A stretch of 64,000 bases of DNA from Algoriphagus kandeliae (GTDB taxonomy: Bacteria; Bacteroidota; Bacteroidia; Cytophagales; Cyclobacteriaceae), in NCBI RefSeq assembly GCF_004571135.1, contig NZ_SPSB01000001.1:372001-436000 (forward strand). Reading direction: 5' to 3'. Shown here piece by piece: positions 26,326-35,564 of this stretch (positions are counted from its first letter, which is position 1; each line of letters begins with the position of its first letter). Under the pieces are notes generated by a model. The model made no database searches, had not been told where the DNA came from, and saw nothing but the letters and a program-made list of their open reading frames with translations. Made by a program: the position numbers and the translations under genes.

Positions 26326-26333
26326 TATGTTTG
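26326..26333 (+). promoter_or_regulatory. Candidate -7 promoter box for the export operon (TATGTTTG)
   Basis: An exact TAnnTTTG match 34 bases upstream of the wza-like ATG. A TTG -33 element is not at the standard spacing. Confidence 0.45.
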
Positions 26334-26367
26334 CGAGGGTCAATTCAATCGTCCTTATTAGTTTTAT

Positions 26368-27174
26368 ATGATTCAACGAATATTCAAATACGCCTTTCTA
26401 TTAGCTTTTTTGGGCTTTTTTTCTTGCGTTTCGAATGAAAAAATCATTTACCTGCAAAATTTGGAGGGTAATCAACCGATTTCTGAGGATGAAATGATTT
26501 CTTACGAAATTCCAGAGTACCGATTACAGTACAATGATATTTTGGATGTTCGAATTCAGACTGTAGAAGACCTGATTAAGAATGGTTTTAATTTTCAGAA
26601 TCAGCAAAACAATCAAATGCAAGTCGGTGCACAAGGTGGAGGGGATGTGTTTTACATGACCGGTTATACTGTAGATAAGGAGGGAAACATTAGGCTTCCA
26701 ATTGTAGGAGATGTAAATGTGAAAGACAAAACCATTGAGGAAGCTAGGGTTGAGATAGAAAAGAAATTGAGTCAATTTGTTACTTCCGAATTGTATGTAA
26801 TGGTAAAATTAGGTGGTATTCGTTATTCAGCCTTGGGAGAATTCAGACGACCTGGAAAATTTGTCGTTTTACAGGATAGAATGACCATTTTTGAGGCGAT
26901 CGCCAATGCAGGTGATTTGAATACAGTGGCCAAGCGGGATGAAATTATGTTGATCCGTCAATACCCAGAAGGGACAAAATTACATCGAGTTAATTTGAAT
27001 GATAGGCAATTGATTCAATCTCCATACTATTTCATCCAACCAAATGATCAATTGTATGCCGAACCAATGAAAGTTCGAGAAATAGGAACCGGAGAAAATG
27101 CAGTTCAAACTTTTGTTTTATTTACTTCAGTGCTAACAACCACATTACTTGTGGTGAATTTATTTGCCAACTAA
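26368..27174 (+). CDS. wza: Polysaccharide export outer-membrane lipoprotein (Wza-like)
   Basis: A 268-residue export channel subunit. The signal ends at a lipobox Cys in LGFFSCVSNEKI. A polysaccharide export (Poly_export) domain begins near residue 50 with YRLQYNDILDVRI, and SLBB-like segments follow, with GYTVDKEGNIRLPIVGDV and SALGEFRRPGKFVV. A hydrophobic C-terminal helix (FVLFTSVLTTTLLVVNLF) is typical of Bacteroidota members. The stop lies one base before the wzc-like ATG, so the two are coupled. It is the first gene of the exopolysaccharide locus. Confidence 0.93.
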   Translation: MIQRIFKYAFLLAFLGFFSCVSNEKIIYLQNLEGNQPISEDEMISYEIPEYRLQYNDILDVRIQTVEDLIKNGFNFQNQQNNQMQVGAQGGGDVFYMTGYTVDKEGNIRLPIVGDVNVKDKTIEEARVEIEKKLSQFVTSELYVMVKLGGIRYSALGEFRRPGKFVVLQDRMTIFEAIANAGDLNTVAKRDEIMLIRQYPEGTKLHRVNLNDRQLIQSPYYFIQPNDQLYAEPMKVREIGTGENAVQTFVLFTSVLTTTLLVVNLFAN

Positions 27175-27175
27175 T

Positions 27176-29620
27176 ATGTATCCGAATACTCCTCAGATAA
27201 GTAATGATCCCTCATCTCCTTTTTTGATCAAAAAGGAAGATGATTTGGACTTGAAAATCATTCTTTTCAAATACCTTCAATATTGGCCTTGGATTATAGG
27301 CTTTGCGTTAATTGGGGCTTTTGGTGGGTATTTGGTGAATAAGTATTCAACTCCTATTTATCGAGTAGAAGGAACTGTCTTGATTAAGGATGATTCCCCT
27401 GCATTTGGTGCGGATTTGTTTGCCAATGGAGGATTTGGAAGGGACTACAGTAATATTGATGATGAAATTGGAATCCTAAAGTCCTATTCTCTTGCCGAGG
27501 CAACTGTCCGAGAAATGGATTTGAATGTCCAATATTTTTTGGAAGGATTTGTTAAAACCACACAGATTTATGGAAACACCTCCGTATATGTGAATTTGGA
27601 TAAATCCAAACCCATGTTAGTAGGAGGTATGTTCAAATTAGAGGTGATTAATGAAGATAGTTTTGAACTGAGCATCATTGAACAGGGATTTAGCATATTC
27701 GATCCTAAAGATCCATTTAATAAAAGAGATAGAGGAATTGTGGAATTACCTCGTTCTGTTTATTCCTTTGATGAACCTATTCAAATTGATTCCTTTGAAT
27801 TTTCAGTAAGCTCAATTTCAGCACTTCCTGGAGATCAGATATTTTTCCGTTTTCAAGATGATCCTTCTATTGCCAATGAAATGAGAGGGCAATTGGGAGT
27901 TGCTCCTTTGGAGCGTTACTCTTCGATTTTGACCTTAAGTATGCAGACTCCGCTTCGAAAGTTGGGAGAAGATTATCTTAATCAGTTGGTTAAGACCTAT
28001 TTGCAGCGTGAGCTCAATGAGAAAAATAGAGCTACTGAGAATACCATCTCCTTTATTTCTGATCAATTGAGAGGTATTACAGATTCCTTACAATATTCGG
28101 AAGGAAGACTTCAACAATACCGGTCTGAGAATAAAATCTTTAATCTTTCAGAAGAAGGATCGGCTATTTTTGGAAGATTGCAAGAATTAGAATCCCGGCG
28201 ATCAGAGGTAGAATTGAATCTCAAGTATTACCGTTCTTTGCAATCCTATATTGCTAATAATGGGGTAGGGGAATTGGTTGCTCCTTCTATGGTAGGGGTT
28301 GCTGATCCAATGCTTAATGCTTTAGTGCAAAATTTATCCAACTTGCAAACAGATAAGCAGCGCTTGATGGCAAATTTTTCTCAAGAAACCCCTGTAGTTA
28401 AGGATATTCTGACGCGAATTGAAAGTGCAACCCGAGCCCTTCAGGAAAACGTAAGTTCTGCCATCAGCAATACCGAAAATTTACTCGCTGATTTGAATGG
28501 TCAAATCCGTACAATTGAACGTGAAATCAGCACACTTCCTGAGACCGAACGTAACCTGATAGGAATTCAGCGTCAGTTTACCATAAATGAGAATATTTAC
28601 ATTTACCTACTTCAAAAGAAAGCCGAGGCTGAGATAACCTTGGCGGCAAACCTCCCCAAAAATGTGGTTCTGGACAAGGCCAAGACTGTGGGTCAGGTTG
28701 GTCCAAAAAGAACCCAAAATTTGCTTTTCGGCCTCATTATAGGGTTAATAATTCCAATTGGTATTATTACAGTAAAAGATTATCTCAATACAAAAATTGA
28801 GGATCCAAAGGAATTGGAAAAAGGAATAAAGGTCCCTCTTATAGGAATGATTGGAAGAAGTTATTCCGAGGGAACCTTGCCTGTTTTCAATAATTCTCGA
28901 TCATCTGTTACAGAGTCTTTCCGTTCGCTTCGGGCGGACCTTTCTTATCTAAGTACAAAACGAGATAATCTTTCTATTTTATTTACCTCCTCTGTTTCCG
29001 GGGAAGGAAAAACATTTGTGTCCATGAATATGGCTTCGGTTTTTGCTTTGATGGGTAAGAAGACCATATTGCTCGGTTTAGATTTACGGAAACCAAGAAT
29101 TGCGCAGGATTTTGGTCTAGCAAATGACAAAGGAATGAGTACCTGCTTGAGCAGTGATTCACCTTGGCAGGATGTGGTAAAACCTAGTGGCTATGAGAAT
29201 TTGGACGTGATTTTATCCGGTCCAATTCCACCAAATCCAGCCGAATTATTACTTCAGGAAAAGTTTGGAAAAATTATCAATGAAATTAAAGAAGCCTACG
29301 ATGTGGTGATTTTTGACTGTCCTCCTGTTGGGTTGGTCTCTGAAACCAAGGAGCTCTTCAATTTTGCTGATATCAGTTTCTTTGTTTTCCGCCAAGGATA
29401 TTCCTTGAAAGGGCACACGGAAGTACTCAATAATCTAGTGGAAAAAGGAGGAATCAAGAAGATTTATGGAGTCCTGAATGATGTTCATATCGATAAGGGT
29501 TATGGGTATGGATACGGCTATGGTTATGGCTATGGCTACGGGGGAAGTTCTTATGGATATCATGAGGAAAGAAAACCCTTAGCTTGGTGGAAAAGGGCAT
29601 TAGGAAGAAAACAAAACTAG
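27176..29620 (+). CDS. wzc: Polysaccharide co-polymerase / tyrosine kinase (Wzc-like)
   Basis: I start at the ATG at 27176 (814 residues), one base after the upstream stop; a TTG 12 bases earlier overlaps it. The layout is an N-terminal membrane helix (WPWIIGFALIGAFGGYL), a Wzz domain, a long periplasmic coiled coil with a GNVR-type region, a second helix near residue 520 (LLFGLIIGLIIPIGII), and a cytosolic BY-kinase domain with Walker A Lys612 in SGEGKT, GLDLRKPR and FDCPPVG. The tail carries seven consecutive Gly-Tyr dipeptides, the expected autophosphorylation cluster. It controls chain length and export together with Wza. Confidence 0.94.
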   Translation: MYPNTPQISNDPSSPFLIKKEDDLDLKIILFKYLQYWPWIIGFALIGAFGGYLVNKYSTPIYRVEGTVLIKDDSPAFGADLFANGGFGRDYSNIDDEIGILKSYSLAEATVREMDLNVQYFLEGFVKTTQIYGNTSVYVNLDKSKPMLVGGMFKLEVINEDSFELSIIEQGFSIFDPKDPFNKRDRGIVELPRSVYSFDEPIQIDSFEFSVSSISALPGDQIFFRFQDDPSIANEMRGQLGVAPLERYSSILTLSMQTPLRKLGEDYLNQLVKTYLQRELNEKNRATENTISFISDQLRGITDSLQYSEGRLQQYRSENKIFNLSEEGSAIFGRLQELESRRSEVELNLKYYRSLQSYIANNGVGELVAPSMVGVADPMLNALVQNLSNLQTDKQRLMANFSQETPVVKDILTRIESATRALQENVSSAISNTENLLADLNGQIRTIEREISTLPETERNLIGIQRQFTINENIYIYLLQKKAEAEITLAANLPKNVVLDKAKTVGQVGPKRTQNLLFGLIIGLIIPIGIITVKDYLNTKIEDPKELEKGIKVPLIGMIGRSYSEGTLPVFNNSRSSVTESFRSLRADLSYLSTKRDNLSILFTSSVSGEGKTFVSMNMASVFALMGKKTILLGLDLRKPRIAQDFGLANDKGMSTCLSSDSPWQDVVKPSGYENLDVILSGPIPPNPAELLLQEKFGKIINEIKEAYDVVIFDCPPVGLVSETKELFNFADISFFVFRQGYSLKGHTEVLNNLVEKGGIKKIYGVLNDVHIDKGYGYGYGYGYGYGYGGSSYGYHEERKPLAWWKRALGRKQN
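29498..29545 (+). repeat. Gly-Tyr codon repeat in the wzc tail
   Basis: A degenerate 6-base repeat of GGN TAY codons encoding seven GY pairs plus a final GG. Third positions vary, so slippage should be limited. Confidence 0.8.
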
Positions 29621-29658
29621 GTGTTTCTATCCTCTAGTTGTTGAAATGAAAAAATGAA

Positions 29659-31479
29659 ATGAAGGGATTCTTTGGGATTTTGAATTTGGATAATGGTCCC
29701 ATTCAAGAAAGTTCAAATCGATTCTTGAATCATTATCCAGACTTAAAATCCCTTCCTTTTTATAAATCTACCGATTTTTTTCTTTCATCCCTATCTAAGG
29801 AACTCCCTGTTTATTCTCTTAATAATTATCCAAATCTAATCTATGCCGGATGGTGTAGGCTAGATAATCTTGAAGAGCTGCGTGACCAATTAGGAATAAC
29901 TTATCAAGCTCAAGAAAGTGAGGTAATCCTTCAGTCCTACCTTCGATGGGGTGAAGATTGCCTTAAAAAGTTTTTAGGAGATTTCAGTTTTGTGATTTGG
30001 GATCAGGAGAAAAAGCATCTTTTTCTAGCCAAGGACCATCTGGGAGTAAGACCTCTTTTTTATTTAGAGCATGATGGGCTTTTTTTCTTTGGAACGAGTA
30101 TAACTTTGATCAAAAAAGCTGTAGGGCAGAAACTTCCCTTAAATTATGTTTTTATAGCAAATGAACTTAAAAACTATCCCCCCGATATTGAAAGTACCTT
30201 CTTTAGGGATATTAAAAGACTCAAACCAGCTCATTTCCTTATTTTTTCAAAAACCAATACTTATAAAGAAAAAAGATATTGGGATCTAAATCCTGTAGAT
30301 TTAGGATTTTGCAAGAAGGATGAAGATTACATAAATCATTTAAAGTCAATACTATTTGAGGCTATACAATCCAGGATTCGAAACAAAAAAACAATTGGGA
30401 GCCAGCTAAGTGGAGGTTTAGACTCTTCCGCCATTACTGTTATTCTTTCCCGGTTGATGGATAAAAAAAATCTACATACTTATTCCTTTGTTTTGGATGA
30501 TGTAACTAGGGAATATTCAGAGTTGAAGGTGGATGAGCAGGAAACACAAAGAGAGATAATAAATTATGCAGGGTTACTTCCTGAAAATCACCATCCAATT
30601 ACCCGTTTTCATTTCCAAGATATATTCGATGAATTGGAAAGAAGAAATGAAATCATGGGAGGTCTAACTTCAAGTGACAGTATTTGGCAGGATACATTGT
30701 TTAAAAATGCTTCAGAGAATAACAAAATTGAAGTTATGTTTAGTGGTTTTCCTGGCGATGAGGGAGTTTCAGAACCTGGAAGTCTTTTTTTTGCAGATTA
30801 TATTTACAAACGTGACTTTTTTAACCTTCTAAAGTATATTCTGGAATTTAGAAGAGGAGGAGTCTCTAGGATTAAAAACTACTTCAAAGCAAAAAAGGTA
30901 GGTTCCTTTGTACCTGATTACCATAAAACTCAAGAATTAAGAAGTCTTCTTAATCCTAAGGTTGATAAAGAACTTCAACTTATAGATAGATCTTTTAAGT
31001 TTTTTCCAGATTACAAAGGTTGGTTAAAGCATAGAATTTGTATGCCGGATACTTCTATCAGAATGGAATCTGAAAACCTCTATGCTAATGATTATAATAT
31101 GGAAATGGCCTATCCTTTAGCGGATATTCGGATTTTAGAAGCATTAATCAGTTTGCCTTCCCATCTATTTAAGCCCAAACCGATGAGTAGATCCATTTTT
31201 AGAGAGATCTGTAAGGGTATTTTACCAGATAAGGTTCGACTTCAAAAGAAATCTAATGGGGCTTTTACCCTTGCATTTTATGAATACTTATGTGAAAAGA
31301 ATTTTCAGGAATTTCAAGCTTATGAAGTAAAAAATCATTTGGGCTTTATTATTTCTGAAGATGAGCTTTTAAAGCGAGAACCCGAGTGCAGCTATTGTCA
31401 AAAGGAGCGATTGAATTATAGGAAAGAAATAGATTACCTGATTGACTTAAACTGGCCCCCGGATGAGGAGAATAGCTAA
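29659..31479 (+). CDS. Lasso-peptide macrolactam synthetase (asparagine-synthetase-like, C protein)
   Basis: A 606-residue protein with the asparagine synthetase B layout: an N-terminal Ntn-type domain (to about residue 190) and a C-terminal AMP-forming synthetase domain. The PP-loop SGGLDSS spans residues 251-257. The N-terminus reads MKGFFGILN, so the Cys2 nucleophile needed for glutamine hydrolysis is absent, which fits a cyclase rather than true AsnB. In lasso systems this enzyme adenylates the Asp/Glu side chain and closes the ring onto the core N-terminus. The role is inferred from its neighbours: an ABC exporter, a PqqD-like B1, a B2 protease and a precursor. It starts 38 bases after wzc and overlaps the exporter by 17 bases. 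Confidence 0.85.
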   Translation: MKGFFGILNLDNGPIQESSNRFLNHYPDLKSLPFYKSTDFFLSSLSKELPVYSLNNYPNLIYAGWCRLDNLEELRDQLGITYQAQESEVILQSYLRWGEDCLKKFLGDFSFVIWDQEKKHLFLAKDHLGVRPLFYLEHDGLFFFGTSITLIKKAVGQKLPLNYVFIANELKNYPPDIESTFFRDIKRLKPAHFLIFSKTNTYKEKRYWDLNPVDLGFCKKDEDYINHLKSILFEAIQSRIRNKKTIGSQLSGGLDSSAITVILSRLMDKKNLHTYSFVLDDVTREYSELKVDEQETQREIINYAGLLPENHHPITRFHFQDIFDELERRNEIMGGLTSSDSIWQDTLFKNASENNKIEVMFSGFPGDEGVSEPGSLFFADYIYKRDFFNLLKYILEFRRGGVSRIKNYFKAKKVGSFVPDYHKTQELRSLLNPKVDKELQLIDRSFKFFPDYKGWLKHRICMPDTSIRMESENLYANDYNMEMAYPLADIRILEALISLPSHLFKPKPMSRSIFREICKGILPDKVRLQKKSNGAFTLAFYEYLCEKNFQEFQAYEVKNHLGFIISEDELLKREPECSYCQKERLNYRKEIDYLIDLNWPPDEENS

Positions 31480-33247
31480 GGATTCTATAAAAGGATACGC
31501 ACGAGTCTATCATCGGGCTATTTTATTGCTTTGGCGGGTTTCACCCCGATTAGTGTCAATTCAGGTTCTACTTTTTTTGATACAGGCTATTGTTCCTGTT
31601 TTGACATTGATTGCTACCAAGAAACTATTCGATGTTATTCTAGAGAGTAGCAAAAGCTTTGAAACCGTATTGCTGTGGTTACTATACTTGGCAGGGCTTC
31701 AGCTTATACAAGTTCTGCTTTCCCAGGGATCCGCATTCTTTTCCGAAATCTATCAGGAAAAACTTACCGACTCTGTCAATGGATTGATTCTAGAAAAATC
31801 AATTGAAATTTCCTATCCATTTTTTGAAGATCCTAACTTTTACGACAGCCTTCATTTGGCGCAGCGCCAATCCATTTACAAATTACCCATGCTATTCCAA
31901 CAAATTCAGGGAACCTTCAGTAATTCCCTATCCCTGGCACTCTTAATTGGCTATTTTTTCTCCTTGATTAGTGGCTATGCCTGGGTTATTTTGATAATTG
32001 CCCTGCCTTTGGCATTTGTCAAATGGTATAGCGGATTTGCCCTGCATCGCTTGGAGTCAAAAACTGTTCCCTTAGAACGGGAGGCTGATTATTACCACTA
32101 CATCCTTACAGGTGAATCTTATGCTCAAGAAATTCGAAGCCTGAATTTTGGGCAATCTCTTCTTAAGCGTTTTCGCGAATTAAGAGGTATCATCTTTGAG
32201 CAGAAAAAAGCGCTCCAGAAAAAATTGTTGGCGTTTTCGCTAATAGCAGAGCTACTCGAGGTGCTCGTATTGTTTTATATCCTAATTGGTGTCGCAAGGA
32301 AAGCCTTTGAGGGCGTATTGGGGGTCAGCTTATTGATCGTGTATATTCAAGGAATTCAACGCATGCAAAGTAACCTGAAGAATTTCCTGAATTCTTTGGT
32401 TCAACTGATCCAATTGCGAATTTTCCTGAAAGACATATTTCGATTTTTGGACATTGCTACCCAAAGTGAAGCTGGTGGAAAAGAGCTAGAATTTCCTACT
32501 GACGATTTTGGTATACAGGTTCAAAACTTGAGTTTTGCTTATCCTGGGATTGAGCAGGAAAGTCTTCAAAATATCTCCATGAAGTTTGAAGTAGGAAAGG
32601 TGGTTGGAATTGTTGGAGCAAATGGTTCGGGAAAATCAACCTTGGTTAAATTATTGGCAGGGCTGTACAGGCCAAGCTCGGGTGAAATTAAACTGGGAGA
32701 CTACCAACTAGAGGATATCGATTCAGCTAGTTTTAGGGAAAATAGCCTTTTCTTATTTCAGGACTTTCAACGCTATTTTTTATCTATTGAGGATTTGATC
32801 AGTTTGGGAAAAAATAAGCATGCAGAGCATGAATTAAGGTTACATTCTGCCATTCAAAAAGCCCAAGCAGAGAGTTTTGTTTCTAATTTGCCGGATGGTT
32901 GGAAATCCAAACTGGGAAGAATGTTTGATGAAGGAAGAGGACTAAGTGGCGGACAATGGCAAAAATTGGCCTTGGCTAGAGCTTTTTATAGAGATCCCAA
33001 ACTAGTCGTATTAGATGAACCTACAAGTGCACTTGATGCAATTTCAGAGATGCATATTTTTGAGGAATTGAAAAATGAATCGGCTGGACGGGTGACTATC
33101 TGGATTACACATCGTCTTTACAATCTAAAAGATGCAGACTACATCTATGTCCTTGATTCTGGTCAAATCAAACAGGAAGGTACATTTCAGGATTTGATTC
33201 AGGAGAAAGGAATTTTTCAAGACCTATACCAAAAACAAGGCTTTTGA
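31463..33247 (+). CDS. ABC exporter, permease-ATPase fusion (probable lasso-peptide exporter, D protein)
   Basis: A 594-residue half-transporter: about six membrane helices in residues 20-320, then an ATPase domain. Walker A is GANGSGKST, the signature is LSGGQWQ, Walker B is LVVLDEPTSALD, and the switch His is WITHRL. There is no N-terminal C39 peptidase domain, consistent with leader removal by a separate B2 protease. It overlaps the cyclase by 17 bases. It should export the mature peptide and so confer immunity; that is inferred from context. Confidence 0.88.
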   Translation: MRRIAKDSIKGYARVYHRAILLLWRVSPRLVSIQVLLFLIQAIVPVLTLIATKKLFDVILESSKSFETVLLWLLYLAGLQLIQVLLSQGSAFFSEIYQEKLTDSVNGLILEKSIEISYPFFEDPNFYDSLHLAQRQSIYKLPMLFQQIQGTFSNSLSLALLIGYFFSLISGYAWVILIIALPLAFVKWYSGFALHRLESKTVPLEREADYYHYILTGESYAQEIRSLNFGQSLLKRFRELRGIIFEQKKALQKKLLAFSLIAELLEVLVLFYILIGVARKAFEGVLGVSLLIVYIQGIQRMQSNLKNFLNSLVQLIQLRIFLKDIFRFLDIATQSEAGGKELEFPTDDFGIQVQNLSFAYPGIEQESLQNISMKFEVGKVVGIVGANGSGKSTLVKLLAGLYRPSSGEIKLGDYQLEDIDSASFRENSLFLFQDFQRYFLSIEDLISLGKNKHAEHELRLHSAIQKAQAESFVSNLPDGWKSKLGRMFDEGRGLSGGQWQKLALARAFYRDPKLVVLDEPTSALDAISEMHIFEELKNESAGRVTIWITHRLYNLKDADYIYVLDSGQIKQEGTFQDLIQEKGIFQDLYQKQGF

Positions 33248-33306
33248 TTAAAACATAAACCCTAGTTTAGCAATAGTTTTTGCCCTCTACTTATTGGATT
33301 TCTCAG

Positions 33307-33440
33307 CACCAATTCCCCCTTTTACTTGTATGTATCGAAGAGACCAAAAAATAATATCCAAAGGGGGCAAGGGGGATTTGATTCTAAATATTTAAAAGAC
33401 CATTCTAAATTACTTCCGATATTTATCTTGTATACCAAAC
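33307..33440. repeat. Interspersed element with CCCCC/GGGGG arms, copy 2
   Basis: Same design as at 26006: AATTCCCCCTTTT, a variable loop of about 40 bases, then CCAAAGGGGGCAAGGGGGATTT split over the two right arms, then a tail with GACCATTCTAAATTACTTCC. It divides the lasso cluster into two transcription blocks. The remainder of the 356-base gap holds only the promoter described next. Confidence 0.65.
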
Positions 33441-33547
33441 AGCGATTGTTCCGAACAGCAATGTAAACCTCATTACACATTTGTGAAGACTTGTTTGATT
33501 TCTGGCAGGAATGAATGGTGGCCAGGATTTTAATTATCTATAAATCT

Positions 33548-33579
33548 TTGATTAGAATTGGTTTTTAACTCTATTTTTG
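33548..33579 (+). promoter_or_regulatory. Good Bacteroidota promoter before the lasso kinase gene
   Basis: TTG at 33548-33550, a 21-base spacer, and TATTTTTG at 33572-33579, matching the -33/-7 pattern of the group's main sigma factor. It lies 24 bases upstream of the kinase ATG and would drive kinase-B1-B2-precursor-nucleotidyltransferase. Confidence 0.6.
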
Positions 33580-33603
33580 GACTGATTGAGTAGGGAATTT
33601 AAG

Positions 33604-34512
33604 ATGTACCGTTTTTTCAAAGTTTTTGGGCTTATATGCAGATCAGAAATAAATCTGCCTGCATTAATTAAGCTGTCTGAATCTGAAAGCGTTGATTTTG
33701 AGGTCAAGCTCGTTCAGTCACTGCCTGAATTTCAATTTCCAGTATTAGTTTCCGAGGAGGGATGTCGTTACAATGAGACCGAGTTTTTTTTGGAAATTGA
33801 AGGAGTTGCAAAATATTTGGTCCGGAATGGGAAAGAAATTTTGATCGAACCAACCTCAGAAGATTGGAAAAGTATACTTCTGTTTTTTTATTCGAATTGT
33901 CTTGGAGCCTTATTATTCCAAAGAGATTTGATTCCCTTTCATGTTTCAGGTGTTCTAGATCCGGACGGTAAAGTATGGTTGTTTGCTGCTCCTTCTCAAA
34001 CCGGAAAGTCCACCACGGCACTAAAGCTCAAAGAAAAGGGCTTTGAGATTTTCACGGATGATACCGCATTGATTTATGTTAGGGAAGGAAAATGTTGGTC
34101 CATTCCTTCCTATCCAATGATTCGGGCCTGGAAAAATACCCTCGATAAGCAATCTGTATTTCAACCTGAAGAAGCCACCCAAATACGTTCCGAGATTGAT
34201 AAATATGGAATATTTTTTCATGAGCATTTTCAAGACATACCGAGGGAGGTCAAAGGAATTATTTTTCTTGAAGAGGAGGGGCAAGAAATACAAATTAGAA
34301 AAATTGGAGTGATGGAGGCCCTACCTTTATTAGGGAATAATATTTACCGAGGCTATTGGGTTGAAGGCATGAAAAAACAAATAATTCAATTTGAAGTTTT
34401 AACTTCAATTATTAGGTATACAAACTTTTGGAAGGCTATTCGCCCGAAAAATCAGGATAGTTTTAATTCATTTACTGATGAAATTATTGATCAGATATTA
34501 GTTAAGGGGTGA
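33604..34512 (+). CDS. HPr-kinase-like protein (probable lasso-peptide serine kinase)
   Basis: The ATG at 33604 gives 302 residues; a TTG 18 bases upstream is also open. The C-terminal half has the HPr kinase core: P-loop APSQTGKSTTA near residue 134 and the second acidic motif FTDDTALIY. The N-terminal half is not that of true HprK. Related kinases in paeninodin-type lasso clusters phosphorylate the side chain of the C-terminal serine of the precursor; the precursor here also ends in Ser. That role is inference from family and context. It is followed, after 285 AT-rich bases, by the B1 gene. Confidence 0.82.
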   Translation: MYRFFKVFGLICRSEINLPALIKLSESESVDFEVKLVQSLPEFQFPVLVSEEGCRYNETEFFLEIEGVAKYLVRNGKEILIEPTSEDWKSILLFFYSNCLGALLFQRDLIPFHVSGVLDPDGKVWLFAAPSQTGKSTTALKLKEKGFEIFTDDTALIYVREGKCWSIPSYPMIRAWKNTLDKQSVFQPEEATQIRSEIDKYGIFFHEHFQDIPREVKGIIFLEEEGQEIQIRKIGVMEALPLLGNNIYRGYWVEGMKKQIIQFEVLTSIIRYTNFWKAIRPKNQDSFNSFTDEIIDQILVKG

Positions 34513-34729
34513 CTTTTCACTCATTCTTGATAAAATTGAATCAATTTTTGCAGGGTGTATTTTAGTTTTTTTTGATTGTAAGATTTTTTTCTGTAATTCA
34601 AACAAGCTGGATTAATACCAGTTATGTATTAAATCTATCGGTTTAAATAAAGATAAGACTACTAAAATTAGTTAGTTTTTTTAAATCAAAAATTCTTAAT
34701 AAAAATTATAGTCTTTTTATTTGAATCTA

Positions 34730-34749
34730 TATTTTTGTATTTCAAATAC
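34730..34749 (+). promoter_or_regulatory. Candidate promoter box with overlapping palindrome before the B1 gene
   Basis: TATTTTTG (34730-34737) matches TAnnTTTG; starting at its last base is the perfect inverted repeat GTATTT-C-AAATAC (34737-34749), placed like an operator. Otherwise the gap 34513-34797 is AT-rich with no small gene seen. Confidence 0.35.
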
Positions 34750-34797
34750 ATTATTTATTAGTTTATTTGAAACAAGCTTAAAATTGAAAGTAAAGTA

Positions 34798-35073
34798 ATG
34801 GGAAGGCAGTTTGTGCTGAAAGAAGATAAATTTTTGTATTCAAAAATCGAAGATGAAGGAGTGCTCTTTGATTTGGAATCCAACGAGTATTTGAGATTAA
34901 ATACTTCCTTGAATAGCATTTTCAAATATTTGGGAGAAAGATTGTCTCTTGCTGAAATTAAGAAAAGATTGATGGAGGAATACGAAGTGTCAGAGGAGGA
35001 ATGTGAAGATGGGATTCGGGAGGCGATTGATTTATTGAAAAAGAAAGGGTTGCTTGATGAAAAAAGTGCTTAA
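34798..35073 (+). CDS. PqqD-like leader-binding protein (lasso B1)
   Basis: A 91-residue protein with the PqqD/RRE fold signature: VLFDLESNEYLRLNTSLNSIFKYL, where the winged-helix strand pairs with a leader peptide, then a helical half with SEEECEDGIREAIDLLKKKGLL. In lasso systems this B1 subunit binds the leader through a YxxP-type motif and delivers it to the B2 protease. Its end overlaps the B2 start by 17 bases, the usual B1-B2 coupling. Confidence 0.88.
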   Translation: MGRQFVLKEDKFLYSKIEDEGVLFDLESNEYLRLNTSLNSIFKYLGERLSLAEIKKRLMEEYEVSEEECEDGIREAIDLLKKKGLLDEKSA

Positions 35074-35506
35074 AAAATTGAAAAGCTTCCGCTCCCTTTC
35101 TCCTAATGAGAGAAAGCTGTTTTTCCAGGTGATTTTTTTATCAATCTATAGGGAGATTTTATTCTTTATTGGTTCCAGAAAGGCCTTTTCGGAAAAAATC
35201 ATTAAAGATCATTCGATATATAACATTTCAGAAGAAAAAGGAGATTTCGCTGTTGAAATCTCAAAAGCTATTCATTTAGCAGCTAAATATATTCCTTGGA
35301 ATAACCGTTGCAGGCATCAGTCTTGGCAGGCAGTTTATCTTCTCAATAAAAAGAGAATTCCTTATTCCTATCAAGTTGGGGTAAATAGAAACAAATTTTT
35401 AGAAGGTCATTCCTGGGTAAAGGTAAATGGAAGATTCATAACAGGATACTGTAATACTTCAGACTATACTATAGTTGTAAGTAGACTCCCTTTTAATGGA
35501 TTTTAA
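35057..35506 (+). CDS. Lasso-peptide biosynthesis B2 protein (transglutaminase-like leader protease)
   Basis: I take the ATG at 35057 (149 residues); a TTG one codon earlier is possible. The C-terminal half is the B2 cysteine protease: Cys in NNRCRHQSWQAVYLLNKK, the spacer IPYSYQVGVN, and His in LEGHSWVKVNG, the Cys-His pair of the transglutaminase fold. The third catalytic residue is not certain. The enzyme cuts the leader from the precursor so that the cyclase can use the new N-terminus. The precursor gene follows 58 bases downstream. Confidence 0.87.
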   Translation: MKKVLKKLKSFRSLSPNERKLFFQVIFLSIYREILFFIGSRKAFSEKIIKDHSIYNISEEKGDFAVEISKAIHLAAKYIPWNNRCRHQSWQAVYLLNKKRIPYSYQVGVNRNKFLEGHSWVKVNGRFITGYCNTSDYTIVVSRLPFNGF

Positions 35507-35564
35507 TTTTCCGAATATCAGTTAATTATATAGAATTTCAATCGGAACAAAGAATAAATTGACA

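Noticed and set aside
25772-26367. CRISPR array in the repeat-rich gap
   Set aside because: Units are of uneven length and mutually degenerate, with no constant repeat plus unique spacers and no cas genes.
34513-34797. A second lasso precursor gene between the kinase and B1
   Set aside because: All short frames seen there end within a few codons and none has a YxxP-like motif.
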